NCBI GenBank assembly: GCA_947303945.1
Contig: CAMYZS010000002.1
Span: 23,548-87,547 of the forward strand
Source: an uncultured Candidatus Saccharibacteria bacterium
GTDB taxonomy: Bacteria; Patescibacteriota; Saccharimonadia; Saccharimonadales; Saccharimonadaceae
Length of the DNA: 64,000 bases
Reading direction: 5' to 3'
The position numbers were made by a program, and so were the translations under genes. Shown in pieces: positions 17,803 through 24,386 of this stretch; position 1 is the stretch's first letter, and each line of letters opens with the position of its first letter. Under the pieces are notes generated by a model that was given only the letters and a program-made list of their open reading frames with translations, ran no database searches and had not been told where the DNA came from.

Positions 17803-18807
17803 TTAGCTATGATTTAGCTCTAAGTATTTGAGCGTATCGCGGATAGCATCTTCGACGCCAAGTTCGGCTTTCCAGCCAAGCTCTTGGTTAGCTTTAGCCG
17901 GATCGGCCCAATATTCTGCCAAATCGCCTGGGCGTGGACCGACGAAGTGATGTGGCAGTTTTTTGTTGGAGACTCGTTCATAGGCTTTAACTAATTCATA
18001 GACAGAAGTTGGTGTGCCGGTGCCGAGATTGTAAATTTGGACGCCTGGTTTCGAGTGGTCCAGGGCCGCCAAGTGACCTTTAGCGAGGTCGACGACATGG
18101 ATAAAATCGCGTCGGCAAGTGCCATCTGGCGTATCGTAGCCTTGACCGTAGATGTCGAGCATTTCAGTTTTGCCGGTAGCAACGCGCATGATGACTGGCA
18201 TGATGTTATTTGGGATACCGTTTGGATTCTCGCCAATTAATCCGGATGGATGGTTGCCGATTGGGTTGAAATAACGCAAAATTGAAACGCAGATTTCTGG
18301 GTAGGCTCTGTAAGCATCCTTAAGAATCTCTTCGATCATGTATTTAGTACGACCATAAGGGTTATTAATGTCGCGGCCAGTAGGCATATCTTCGGTGTAC
18401 TTTGGAAACTTCTGTTCGCCATAAACGGTGGCAGAGCTACTAAAGATTATTCTGCCAGCGCCATAATTAAACATGGCGTCGAGTAAGTTAATAGTGGCGC
18501 CGAGATTGGTGCGGTAATACAGTAAGGGGTCTTCAATAGATTCTGCGACAGCTTTGAGGCCGGCAAAATGCATGACGGTATTGTATTCGGTTTTCTCGAA
18601 GAGCTCGTTGAGCTTGTCCTTATCGAGCAGGTCGATTTGGTAAAAATTTGGTTTTTTACCGGTTATTTTTTCAATTTGGTCAATGACGGTAGCTTTACTA
18701 TTTGAGAGATTGTCGACAATATCGACATCGTAGCCGGCATTAAGCAGCTCAACGACGGTATGTGAGCCGATAAAGCCGGTGCCACCTGTAACTAATATCT
18801 TTTTCAT
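17803..18807 (-). CDS. galE: UDP-glucose 4-epimerase
   Basis: A 334-residue extended SDR enzyme that interconverts UDP-glucose and UDP-galactose (or the N-acetyl forms) in the cytoplasm. It shows the Rossmann motif GGTGFIGSH (8-16), the SSSATVYG strand, the catalytic NPYGRTK (YxxxK) and RRDFIHVVDLA near the C-terminal half. The start is placed at 18807 (MKKILVTGG); the longer frame to 18960 adds 51 residues unlike the family. A TATAAT at 18818-18823 stands 10 nt before this ATG, consistent with a leaderless transcript. It likely feeds the surface-glycan loci. Confidence 0.95.
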   Translation of the reverse strand: MKKILVTGGTGFIGSHTVVELLNAGYDVDIVDNLSNSKATVIDQIEKITGKKPNFYQIDLLDKDKLNELFEKTEYNTVMHFAGLKAVAESIEDPLLYYRTNLGATINLLDAMFNYGAGRIIFSSSATVYGEQKFPKYTEDMPTGRDINNPYGRTKYMIEEILKDAYRAYPEICVSILRYFNPIGNHPSGLIGENPNGIPNNIMPVIMRVATGKTEMLDIYGQGYDTPDGTCRRDFIHVVDLAKGHLAALDHSKPGVQIYNLGTGTPTSVYELVKAYERVSNKKLPHHFVGPRPGDLAEYWADPAKANQELGWKAELGVEDAIRDTLKYLELNHS

Positions 18808-18845
18808 AATTGAGTATATTATAACATTTTTGATAAGAATTGGCG

Positions 18846-18878
18846 AATAAAAAATGGGAGGTTCGTAGTGGACCTCCC
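18846..18878 (-). terminator. Rho-independent terminator
   Basis: On the minus strand GGGAGGT pairs with ACCTCCC and is followed by a T-rich run. It ends the unit containing the genes at 18887 and 19277. Confidence 0.85.
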
Positions 18879-18886
18879 TGAAACAG

Positions 18887-19249
18887 TTAATCTTCTGCCG
18901 GGAATTTGTCTTTCCGGCCGTTTTTGCAGAGATAGCGACGAACTCCAGAAATGAGCCCAAGTTGCTGCTGCTGGATTATTCCATAGCTGCGCATTTCTAG
19001 GTCGTACTCCGTCAGGACGAGGATTGCCTCGACGGTCGTGAGGCCAGCTTCCCTGAGTGCCTCGCGCAGCTCAGGAGTAATATCTAACTCGTCGACGGAT
19101 GCGTTTCCGCTATGCGATACTGCGCCTACATATTCCTTAATCGGAGTATCGCTGGCGGGAGCAGTATATGTGCTCTCCTTATTGGGTGCTGCACCTGCGC
19201 TGGTGCTTCTCCGCTTATTTCTCTTCTTGATTCTCTTCGGTAATAACAT
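18887..19249 (-). CDS. Small protein with RNA polymerase alpha-CTD-like helix-hairpin-helix domain
   Basis: A 120-residue protein. The start at 19249 follows GGGGAGG by 6 nt; a frame to 19267 is rejected. The first 50 residues are basic and low-complexity (KRIKKRNKRR). Residues about 60-115 (ELREALREAGLTTVEAIL, LTEYDLEMRS, LGLISGVRRYL) follow the pattern of the RNA polymerase alpha C-terminal domain, a helix-hairpin-helix fold that binds DNA or proteins. A paralogue is at 26929-27255, sharing the ending KFPxA. It sits 28 bp downstream of the metzincin-like gene at 19277 in the same unit. Role unknown; a DNA-binding or transcription-modulating role is a guess. Confidence 0.65.
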   Translation of the reverse strand: MLLPKRIKKRNKRRSTSAGAAPNKESTYTAPASDTPIKEYVGAVSHSGNASVDELDITPELREALREAGLTTVEAILVLTEYDLEMRSYGIIQQQQLGLISGVRRYLCKNGRKDKFPAED

Positions 19250-19276
19250 GCCGTTCCTCCCCTTCAAGAAAAATTA

Positions 19277-19888
19277 CTAAAATATAAGTCTTCGGATTTT
19301 CTTCTGGCACTTATCGCAGAAGCAGTTTAATCCCGAAGTGTCGCTTTTGGCGAGCATCAGGATGGTTTCTGGGTCACTAAGCAACATTAACACGCAATGC
19401 GTGCGATTACAATGATAGTTTGGCATTGTGTCGAGCAGAATTCGCGCAATGGCATTCTTTAGGAATACCGTGGCAACGCTTTCCAAGTCTTCGTCTTTGA
19501 CTTGGAAGTTTAACGAAGCGATTGCCATTTCGTGGTTGCTATATTCAAAGTATCTGCCTATATAGCACGTTTCCATTGGTTGTCTTGTAATGATAACGAA
19601 TGCGTCAAAGTTCTGCTGGTGAATCAGACGAGAACGTGCGAATATGTGGCTGAGCGTTTTGGATGCGTCAGCCACCCAGCCCTTTTCCTGGTGAATTCTT
19701 AATGTTTTAGCCAGGAAGTGTTCTGCGCCGCACGCAGGATCGAAGATGCCCCTAGAGCCACAGATGTGAAGAACATAGCCAGGAAATGTTTTTGAACATT
19801 CATCGATGGCGGAAATAAGATGTTTTTCTCCTTGTTCTCCGAAATCAGGCGTCCAAGCGATTGCGATTGTACTGTTTTTTTGTAACAT
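19277..19888 (-). CDS. Metzincin-like (archaemetzincin-type) pseudoenzyme, paralogue A
   Basis: A 203-residue cytoplasmic protein, start at 19888 after GGGGGA 8 nt upstream. It is a clear paralogue of the protein at 20493-21134. The second half follows the archaemetzincin plan: a strand FDAFVIITRQ, a strand MAIASLNF, a helix where HExxHxxGxxH should be (FLKNAIARILL, with no His or Glu), then THCVLML and a C-terminal CxxC (FCDKCQKKI). The zinc-binding and catalytic residues are therefore missing, but the Cys-rich tail remains. This suggests a non-catalytic, possibly binding or inhibitory, protein. The family link is by eye. Confidence 0.55.
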   Translation of the reverse strand: MLQKNSTIAIAWTPDFGEQGEKHLISAIDECSKTFPGYVLHICGSRGIFDPACGAEHFLAKTLRIHQEKGWVADASKTLSHIFARSRLIHQQNFDAFVIITRQPMETCYIGRYFEYSNHEMAIASLNFQVKDEDLESVATVFLKNAIARILLDTMPNYHCNRTHCVLMLLSDPETILMLAKSDTSGLNCFCDKCQKKIRRLIF

Positions 19889-19952
19889 GTTGTTATTCCC
19901 CCGATTAAACATATACAGATTCAAAAGATCAGCCTCGTGAGAGGATGAGTAT

Positions 19953-19981
19953 ACTATAGCCTATTTTAGGCGCTTTGTCAA
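19953..19981 (-). promoter_or_regulatory. Sigma-70-type promoter for the 19277/18887 unit
   Basis: On the minus strand TTGACA (19976-19981) and TATAGT (19953-19958) are spaced 17 bp. It is back to back with the plus-strand promoter at 20023. Confidence 0.75.
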
Positions 19982-20022
19982 TTGACTAAATAAGTATATT
20001 TATGGTATTAAAATGGTTATCC

Positions 20023-20051
20023 TTGACAAATTCGCAATAATTTGCTATAAT
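20023..20051 (+). promoter_or_regulatory. Consensus sigma-70 promoter
   Basis: TTGACA (20023-20028), 17-bp spacer, TATAAT (20046-20051). The spacer end (aataatttgc) closely matches that of the promoter at 28576, so the two share a cassette-like core. Confidence 0.85.
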
Positions 20052-20127
20052 AAGGTCTTGGAAGTAATATGTGCGAACGGCGCAATACTAGTAATTTACT
20101 AGGCTTAAGAAAGCGAGGAGGGGGAGT

Positions 20128-20385
20128 ATGCTCCATTTATTTTGTAAAACGGTGAAAAATAGAGAAGATAGCAGCGAGGAACATTTCGTTCGCTGTGGTT
20201 TCAAGGTCGAGGCTGAACCGAGCGAATTCGGAATAAACAGCAGTCGCATTACGATGGCCTTAATCCGGGTGGATGGCAAGGTTGTTTGCCACTATACTAA
20301 GTCGGGCGGCTTTATCGTTCTGCCGGATGCCTCTGACCCTATCATGTTATGCGCGTTACAGCATATACTTAGCAATTACAATTAA
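20128..20385 (+). CDS. Small hypothetical protein (85 aa)
   Basis: Not recognised. An 85-residue cytoplasmic protein with alternating strands (SSRITMALIRVDGKVVCHYT, GGFIVLPDA) and a helical end (MLCALQHILSNY). A very strong ribosome site (GGAGGGGG) lies about 5 nt before the ATG, with a consensus promoter about 77 bp upstream of the ATG and a terminator directly after, so the gene is clearly expressed as a single unit. It lies between the two metzincin-like genes on the opposite strand. Confidence 0.7.
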   Translation: MLHLFCKTVKNREDSSEEHFVRCGFKVEAEPSEFGINSSRITMALIRVDGKVVCHYTKSGGFIVLPDASDPIMLCALQHILSNYN

Positions 20386-20393
20386 GCCTAAGA

Positions 20394-20423
20394 AACCAGC
20401 CTATAAATGCGGGCTGGTTTTTT
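20394..20423 (+). terminator. Rho-independent terminator
   Basis: AACCAGCC pairs with GGCTGGTT across a short loop and is followed by T6. Confidence 0.88.
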
Positions 20424-20456
20424 AAATGCAGCACGAATATTCCCCTATGATAATAG

Positions 20457-20486
20457 AGACCCCGCCAAAGTGGCGGGGTGTTTTGA
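20457..20486 (-). terminator. GC-rich hairpin, probable terminator of the 20493 gene
   Basis: ACCCCGCC and GGCGGGGT pair around a 5-nt loop just past the stop of the minus-strand gene. The T run is weak on the minus strand (TCTCTATT) and better on the plus strand (TGTTTT), so it may act in both directions. Confidence 0.55.
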
Positions 20487-20492
20487 GGTGCT

Positions 20493-21134
20493 TTACTGTT
20501 TAACGATGGAAGGTACAGCTTCGTTCCAATAAGGACTTTTGCGCAGTTTTTCTCTGCATTCGTGGCAGAAGCTGTCAAGGCCGAGTTCTTCTTCGTCCTG
20601 GGCAAGCTGCTTCATGTAATTCGGACCTACCATCGGCGACATGATACATGCTCTATCTATGCAGTAGTTGCTAGGAGTATCTGTCTTGCAAAAGAAGTGC
20701 CATATCACGTGTTTCAGGAGAAGCGTTGTCATGTTCTGGGTGTCGATGGCTGTTTCGCAGTCTTTGAGTGTAATAATAGCGGCATTTCGGCTGTGATATT
20801 CGTAGTTGTCGTAATAGGCATGCGTCGTTATGCTTTGGTTTGTAAGGATTATGACGAAATCCGCTCCGCCGCCTGCCATATTTAAAATGGAGTTGAGCAT
20901 ACTGGCGGCGCGAGATGAGTCAATATTCCAACCTTTATATGTCAATTTAACGGCGTTCTCTAGGATATAATTTGCCGTATAGGTGCTACCGGCGATTTCG
21001 CCAGCTCCGTCAATTTGGAAGATGCAGCCCGGTATGGATTTAGCGCAGCTATTAATGGCTTCATTAAAGAAAATTTGACATCCATCAAGGTCCGAGCTCC
21101 AGCTAATTGATATTTCTGTAGGATATGAATCCAT
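20493..21134 (-). CDS. Metzincin-like (archaemetzincin-type) pseudoenzyme, paralogue B
   Basis: A 213-residue cytoplasmic protein, ATG at 21134 after AAGGGGGG. It aligns along its length with the protein at 19277. The archaemetzincin-like half has the strand ADFVIILTNQ, the strand NAAIITLKD, then LLKHVIWHFF, where HxxxH survives but the catalytic Glu of HExxH is replaced, followed by ACIMSPMVG and the C-terminal pair FCHECREKL. So paralogue B keeps part of a zinc site while A keeps none: a decay or repurposing series. No signal peptide. Function unknown. Confidence 0.58.
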   Translation of the reverse strand: MDSYPTEISISWSSDLDGCQIFFNEAINSCAKSIPGCIFQIDGAGEIAGSTYTANYILENAVKLTYKGWNIDSSRAASMLNSILNMAGGGADFVIILTNQSITTHAYYDNYEYHSRNAAIITLKDCETAIDTQNMTTLLLKHVIWHFFCKTDTPSNYCIDRACIMSPMVGPNYMKQLAQDEEELGLDSFCHECREKLRKSPYWNEAVPSIVKQ

Positions 21135-21198
21135 GATAATCCCCCCTTCTAAATATAAAAAACAATAATAAAGAACAGACTCTAATGAGGCTTGAATT

Positions 21199-21227
21199 AT
21201 TATGAATTAGTAATGGATATTAGTCAA
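21199..21227 (-). promoter_or_regulatory. Probable promoter of the 20493 gene
   Basis: On the minus strand TTGACT (21222-21227) and CATAAT (21199-21204) are spaced 17 bp, starting 5 bp before the end of the neighbouring gene. Confidence 0.6.
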
Positions 21228-21231
21228 GTGA

Positions 21232-21834
21232 TTACCTTCTTATACACTCAACTAACGAAATTCCGTCGAATGTTCCCCAGTGGGTGACTTTCAAGCTCTC
21301 GTCGGACATGCTGGCGAGTATACTACTGATAGATTTATTCAATGCCAATAATACATTTTCTGCACGATCGCTGAACTCTACTTCGTAGGCGTCTCCGTCG
21401 TCGTAATCGATAACGCAGAGAATCTTGAAGTAGGCGCGGTACTCATCGCCGATATTAAATACGATACCTGGCGCATATTCTTCGCTTCTTTCCATGACGT
21501 ACTGCCCCAACAGATACCCAGCCTCTAGAATTAGGTGGTACCTTGATTCGTTGTCTAATTCGGCTCCATGCTCGCCGCGGAAATAGTATACCGGTTTGGC
21601 ATACTTACTGTCCGGATCGATAATTGCTAGAATGTCTAGCTCTGGTACCATTACCATTGCCATCGAAATAGCTGCGCCGTCGTTGTCTGCTGCGCGGATG
21701 GCGACATCCATAATCCCCTCTAGCGCATTGTTATCAATAGACTTTGCTATTGTTTCGATTATTCTTCGGACCCTGCCGTAGTCAATCCCCGTTCTTTCAT
21801 GTGCGGCTATATCTTTATCGCATGATGCATTCAT
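21232..21834 (-). CDS. Hypothetical protein (200 aa)
   Basis: Not recognised. ATG at 21834 is set by GGAGG 8 nt upstream; a GTG three codons earlier abuts the ribosome site and is rejected. The product is acidic and cytoplasmic, alternating helices and strands (MAMVMVPELDILAIID, YYFRGEHGAELD, FKILCVIDYDDGDAYEVEF), which suggests an alpha/beta sensor- or immunity-like fold. No catalytic motif is seen. It is likely a separate unit from a TATACT-type promoter near 21910. Confidence 0.65.
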   Translation of the reverse strand: MNASCDKDIAAHERTGIDYGRVRRIIETIAKSIDNNALEGIMDVAIRAADNDGAAISMAMVMVPELDILAIIDPDSKYAKPVYYFRGEHGAELDNESRYHLILEAGYLLGQYVMERSEEYAPGIVFNIGDEYRAYFKILCVIDYDDGDAYEVEFSDRAENVLLALNKSISSILASMSDESLKVTHWGTFDGISLVECIRR

Positions 21835-21984
21835 CGCAAACACCTCCTCCTTTTTGCGAAAACATGATTGTTATGTGCGGAAAGCGAAGATGCTTTCAAT
21901 TACGCCAGTATAGCACAAAATGTTTTGGGGCGTAAATTGACTTTCTTTGAGATAAACGCAGTAGCACGGGTCTTTTAACAGAGA

Positions 21985-22281
21985 TTAAACTTTAGCTAGT
22001 CCAATTAGATCAAATCCAGATTCAGCTGCATACTTATTAATTTCTGCAATTTGCATTTCATTAAGTTCATTTAGAAAAGGATGTTCTTCTATCTTTTTAA
22101 AATGTTTAAAGAAAACTACTTTTAATTTGCCAAATGGAGAATCGTATATAGAATTGATATAATATTTATTTACTTCATTTGATACTCTTGTAGTATATAT
22201 TATTTGATTATTATTAATTCTCTTAATTAAGCTTTTATGCTCTTCGATTGGGAAATCAATGAATTCTTTTGGCGCTGCCAT
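21985..22281 (-). CDS. Small ASCH/PUA-like hypothetical protein
   Basis: A 98-residue protein, ATG at 22281 after ATAGGAGG with 6 nt spacing. It has a strand pattern QIIYTTRVSNEVNKYYINSI, then YDSPFGKLKVVFFKHFKKI and a helical end NEMQIAEINKYA. The sequence TTRVSNE..KY..G/S-x-YDSPFG resembles small ASCH/PUA-like RNA-binding domains seen near mobile genes, but this is from memory. Its codons are more AT-rich than those of its neighbours, suggesting separate acquisition. Confidence 0.6.
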   Translation of the reverse strand: MAAPKEFIDFPIEEHKSLIKRINNNQIIYTTRVSNEVNKYYINSIYDSPFGKLKVVFFKHFKKIEEHPFLNELNEMQIAEINKYAAESGFDLIGLAKV

Positions 22282-22496
22282 AATTGCCTCCTATTGCATG
22301 CTTTTGCTCTTTTGGGCACGTTTTCACTATAGCATAGATGGATTTTTGATGCTTTGGCTGGGTTGGTGCTAGGCATTTAGCGTAATAGTGCGGAAAGAGT
22401 GGCGGAAACAGAATGGAGGCGACTAAAAATAGGATATTTTTGCTTTTACCTCCCTGCTCCATAATGATTTTTTATAACATAAAGGGTATGGGTGAT

Positions 22497-22604
22497 AAGT
22501 GTTTCTAGCTTGAGTGTTTTTTTTGAAGCTTATTATTCTAGATTTTTTGCTTGTTTTAAAATTTTCTCTTGTTCTTTTGCGGCTTTTTTCATGGCGCGAC
22601 GATA
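22497..22604. repeat. Direct repeat copy 1 (about 108 bp)
   Basis: Near-identical to 26135-26241, differing at a few bases and by one T in a T run. It covers the 3' half of the small gene at 22533-22697 plus its downstream flank, so one copy is a duplicated gene end. Confidence 0.85.
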
Positions 22605-22697
22605 TATGGTTTGTATATCTTTATCGTTACCGCGGAGAACAAGATCCGAAAGGTCATACTGATTGTTTTTCTTTATGATGGTTGCCAAATTACTCAT
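22533..22697 (-). CDS. Small coiled-coil protein coupled to zeta toxin, possible antitoxin
   Basis: A 54-codon frame beginning with ATG at 22697 inside the last codons of the zeta-toxin gene (8-base overlap) and ending in TAA at 22533-22535. The product has a short polar N-terminus (MSNLATIIKKNNQ), the middle YDLSDLVLRGNDKD, then a strongly amphipathic basic helix (RRAMKKAAKEQEKILKQ). The overlap implies translational coupling with the toxin, as in toxin-antitoxin pairs, although zeta antitoxins usually precede the toxin. A truncated copy of its 3' end is at 26167-26241. The function as antitoxin is inference. Confidence 0.6.
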   Translation of the reverse strand: MSNLATIIKKNNQYDLSDLVLRGNDKDIQTIYRRAMKKAAKEQEKILKQAKNLE

Positions 22698-23400
22698 TCT
22701 CTAAAAGCCTTTCTAATTCTTTTATATTATATTCTATTTTAATAATTTTGTCAAGTTCGTTAGCAGAGATGTTTGTGATGCGTTCGCCGGGCTTATTGTG
22801 CTTATCTTTTATTATTATATCAACTAATACTTCGGGATACTCGTTTAGTTTGAGTAAATTATTAATTGTATTTGCGTAAGACGTAATGAAGCCGTCCTTG
22901 CTAATTCCTCGTTTTTCGACTTTCTCGCGCGCCTTAGTGAACCGCCACGCTAGTTTTGGGTCTTGTTTAATATATGTAACCTTGACGTGATAGCCTTTTC
23001 TTACGCATGCGCCAATGCAATTTAATGTAATTTTGTGTGACATAGTCCCATCCATAATGAATGGATAGTATTCTCTCTTGCATCTATTAAATATTTCGGT
23101 TTGCAGGATAGATGCGCCTAATCGAAATTTATCTGCTTCTTGTGGACGGTATGATTCAATATGTTCTGCGATCTCGTCCATGTCTATACGAACGACGCGT
23201 ATCTTCGATTCTGAGATTATTGTTCTTGTGAACTCGGTTTTACCCGCTCCGGGCAATCCAGCCATAAAAATACATGATGGATTGTCCGGGTTTGGCTGGG
23301 CGCCAGACTCGCGTATGAATCGTTTCGTGAACGTCTTTTTGTGATTCTTAACCCAGTTCCTAATTTCCATTACTTTTATTATATCTATTTTTTCTGACAT
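22690..23400 (-). CDS. Zeta toxin-like kinase
   Basis: A 236-residue P-loop kinase of the zeta-toxin/PezT group, which in known cases phosphorylates UDP-N-acetylglucosamine and poisons wall synthesis. Walker A is GLPGAGKT (48-55); RIDMDEI (71-77) carries the catalytic Asp pair; YRPQEAD and FIMDGTMSH (115-122) match the substrate-binding and Walker B areas. A basic lid region follows. No epsilon-type antitoxin lies upstream; a small coupled frame overlaps its end. With no partner it could also be a housekeeping kinase. Confidence 0.8.
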   Translation of the reverse strand: MSEKIDIIKVMEIRNWVKNHKKTFTKRFIRESGAQPNPDNPSCIFMAGLPGAGKTEFTRTIISESKIRVVRIDMDEIAEHIESYRPQEADKFRLGASILQTEIFNRCKREYYPFIMDGTMSHKITLNCIGACVRKGYHVKVTYIKQDPKLAWRFTKAREKVEKRGISKDGFITSYANTINNLLKLNEYPEVLVDIIIKDKHNKPGERITNISANELDKIIKIEYNIKELERLLENE

Positions 23401-23465
23401 ATGCCTATGGTATATAAAATGCTGTCGCAGATAAAAGCATGAGTTTAACTAATTTGGAATGACAT

Positions 23466-23684
23466 GTGTCATTTATGTTCTATTGGCGAATCGGATTTAA
23501 TAGTAAAAAGGGGGCATACGTGGGTTTTAGAACGAGATGCCCGTCGATTAAGATTGGCGGTGTGAGATTTAGGAAAACGAAGAATGATATAACGATATCT
23601 AGCAAGACGATTTTCGGAAACCGAAAAACTAAAACTACGCTGGTCGCCAGAGCAGATTTCGGGCAGATTAAGTTAGAGCATTGA
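23466..23684 (+). CDS. Possible small basic protein, DUF4236-like
   Basis: A 72-codon frame with a GTG start and no ribosome site. The product is basic with short repeated strands (GGVRFRKTKNDITISSKT, GNRKTKTTL), faintly like DUF4236 proteins. It fills an otherwise empty stretch (23401-23713). It may be a remnant or non-coding; weakly supported. Confidence 0.28.
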   Translation: MSFMFYWRIGFNSKKGAYVGFRTRCPSIKIGGVRFRKTKNDITISSKTIFGNRKTKTTLVARADFGQIKLEH

Positions 23685-23713
23685 TTGCCATATGAATCGC
23701 GTAAAGCGATAGA

Positions 23714-23742
23714 TTGCCTTACTCGTTATTATATTATATAGT
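23714..23742 (+). promoter_or_regulatory. Promoter of the 23805 gene
   Basis: TTGCCT (23714-23719), 17-bp spacer, TATAGT (23737-23742). The leader that follows contains GTATGTA and TACATAC arms that could form a hairpin before the ribosome site. Confidence 0.6.
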
Positions 23743-23804
23743 ATGTAGAACGAAACAAAGTTGTTCCTTTTCATACATACAAGATAGATAAGGGGGGTGT
23801 TAGT

Positions 23805-24353
23805 ATGGCAGTATTCTTTGGAACAAAGCTGGAAAGATATGACAATGCGCTGATGCTAAATGGTCAGAAAGTCCTCAAGATAAATAAATCAATCGAGGGA
23901 GAATCTTTCGAGGGCTATTATGGAGACTTGACGATCGATTATAAGTTCCCGGTTGTAAAGCGCGGTCATAGCGACGAAGTATTTCTGGTTCTGCCAAAGT
24001 GCTATTATGAGCACTTTAGCTGTGATCGCTTGGTGGCGCCGGAGAACCAGTCCGTAAAATGTTGGGGCATGCAACCACGTAATAACTCACTTGATGGTTG
24101 GACTTGCGATCTCTATATCCTGATAGCGCAGCGTAATGACATGTTCTGCAACGTGCGGCCGTGTGGTTATGTACTCTACGTAGTATTAAGTAATCAAGTA
24201 CTAGTAGCAAAAGCTTTAGTCGCTACGGAGCTGGCGGGACGCGTGTTGAACAATCGTGAATTCCAGGAAAGCGGTCGGGCGGACTATCTTTTTGGTCAGG
24301 ATTTCAGCAATCAGAAGTGGCGCGATGTTTCGCAAAACTTTAAGCCGAGATAA
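23805..24353 (+). CDS. Hypothetical protein (182 aa)
   Basis: Not recognised. A 182-residue soluble protein; AAGGGGGG lies 7 nt before the ATG, a promoter about 65 bp upstream and a terminator just after the stop. The sequence is beta-rich in the first half (TKLERYDNALMLNGQKVLKI, GYYGDLTIDYKF) with several cysteines (PKCYYEHFSCD, VKCWGM, FCNVRPCGY), then a mostly helical tail. No signal peptide, so the cysteines may bind metal rather than form disulfides. It stands alone next to the KAP gene on the other strand. Confidence 0.68.
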   Translation: MAVFFGTKLERYDNALMLNGQKVLKINKSIEGESFEGYYGDLTIDYKFPVVKRGHSDEVFLVLPKCYYEHFSCDRLVAPENQSVKCWGMQPRNNSLDGWTCDLYILIAQRNDMFCNVRPCGYVLYVVLSNQVLVAKALVATELAGRVLNNREFQESGRADYLFGQDFSNQKWRDVSQNFKPR

Positions 24354-24359
24354 AAAGTG

Positions 24360-24386
24360 CCCCCGCGGATGCGGGGGTTTATTATT
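24360..24386 (+). terminator. Rho-independent terminator
   Basis: CCCCCGC, GGAT loop, GCGGGGG, then TTTATTATT. Confidence 0.88.

Noticed and set aside
18808-18960. N-terminal extension of GalE
   Set aside because: The extra 51 residues are not family-like, and the -10 box at 18818 lies within this stretch, directly before the accepted ATG.
22256-22462. 68-codon minus-strand frame upstream of the ASCH-like gene
   Set aside because: Overlaps the promoter and ribosome-site region of a better-supported gene and has no coding signature.
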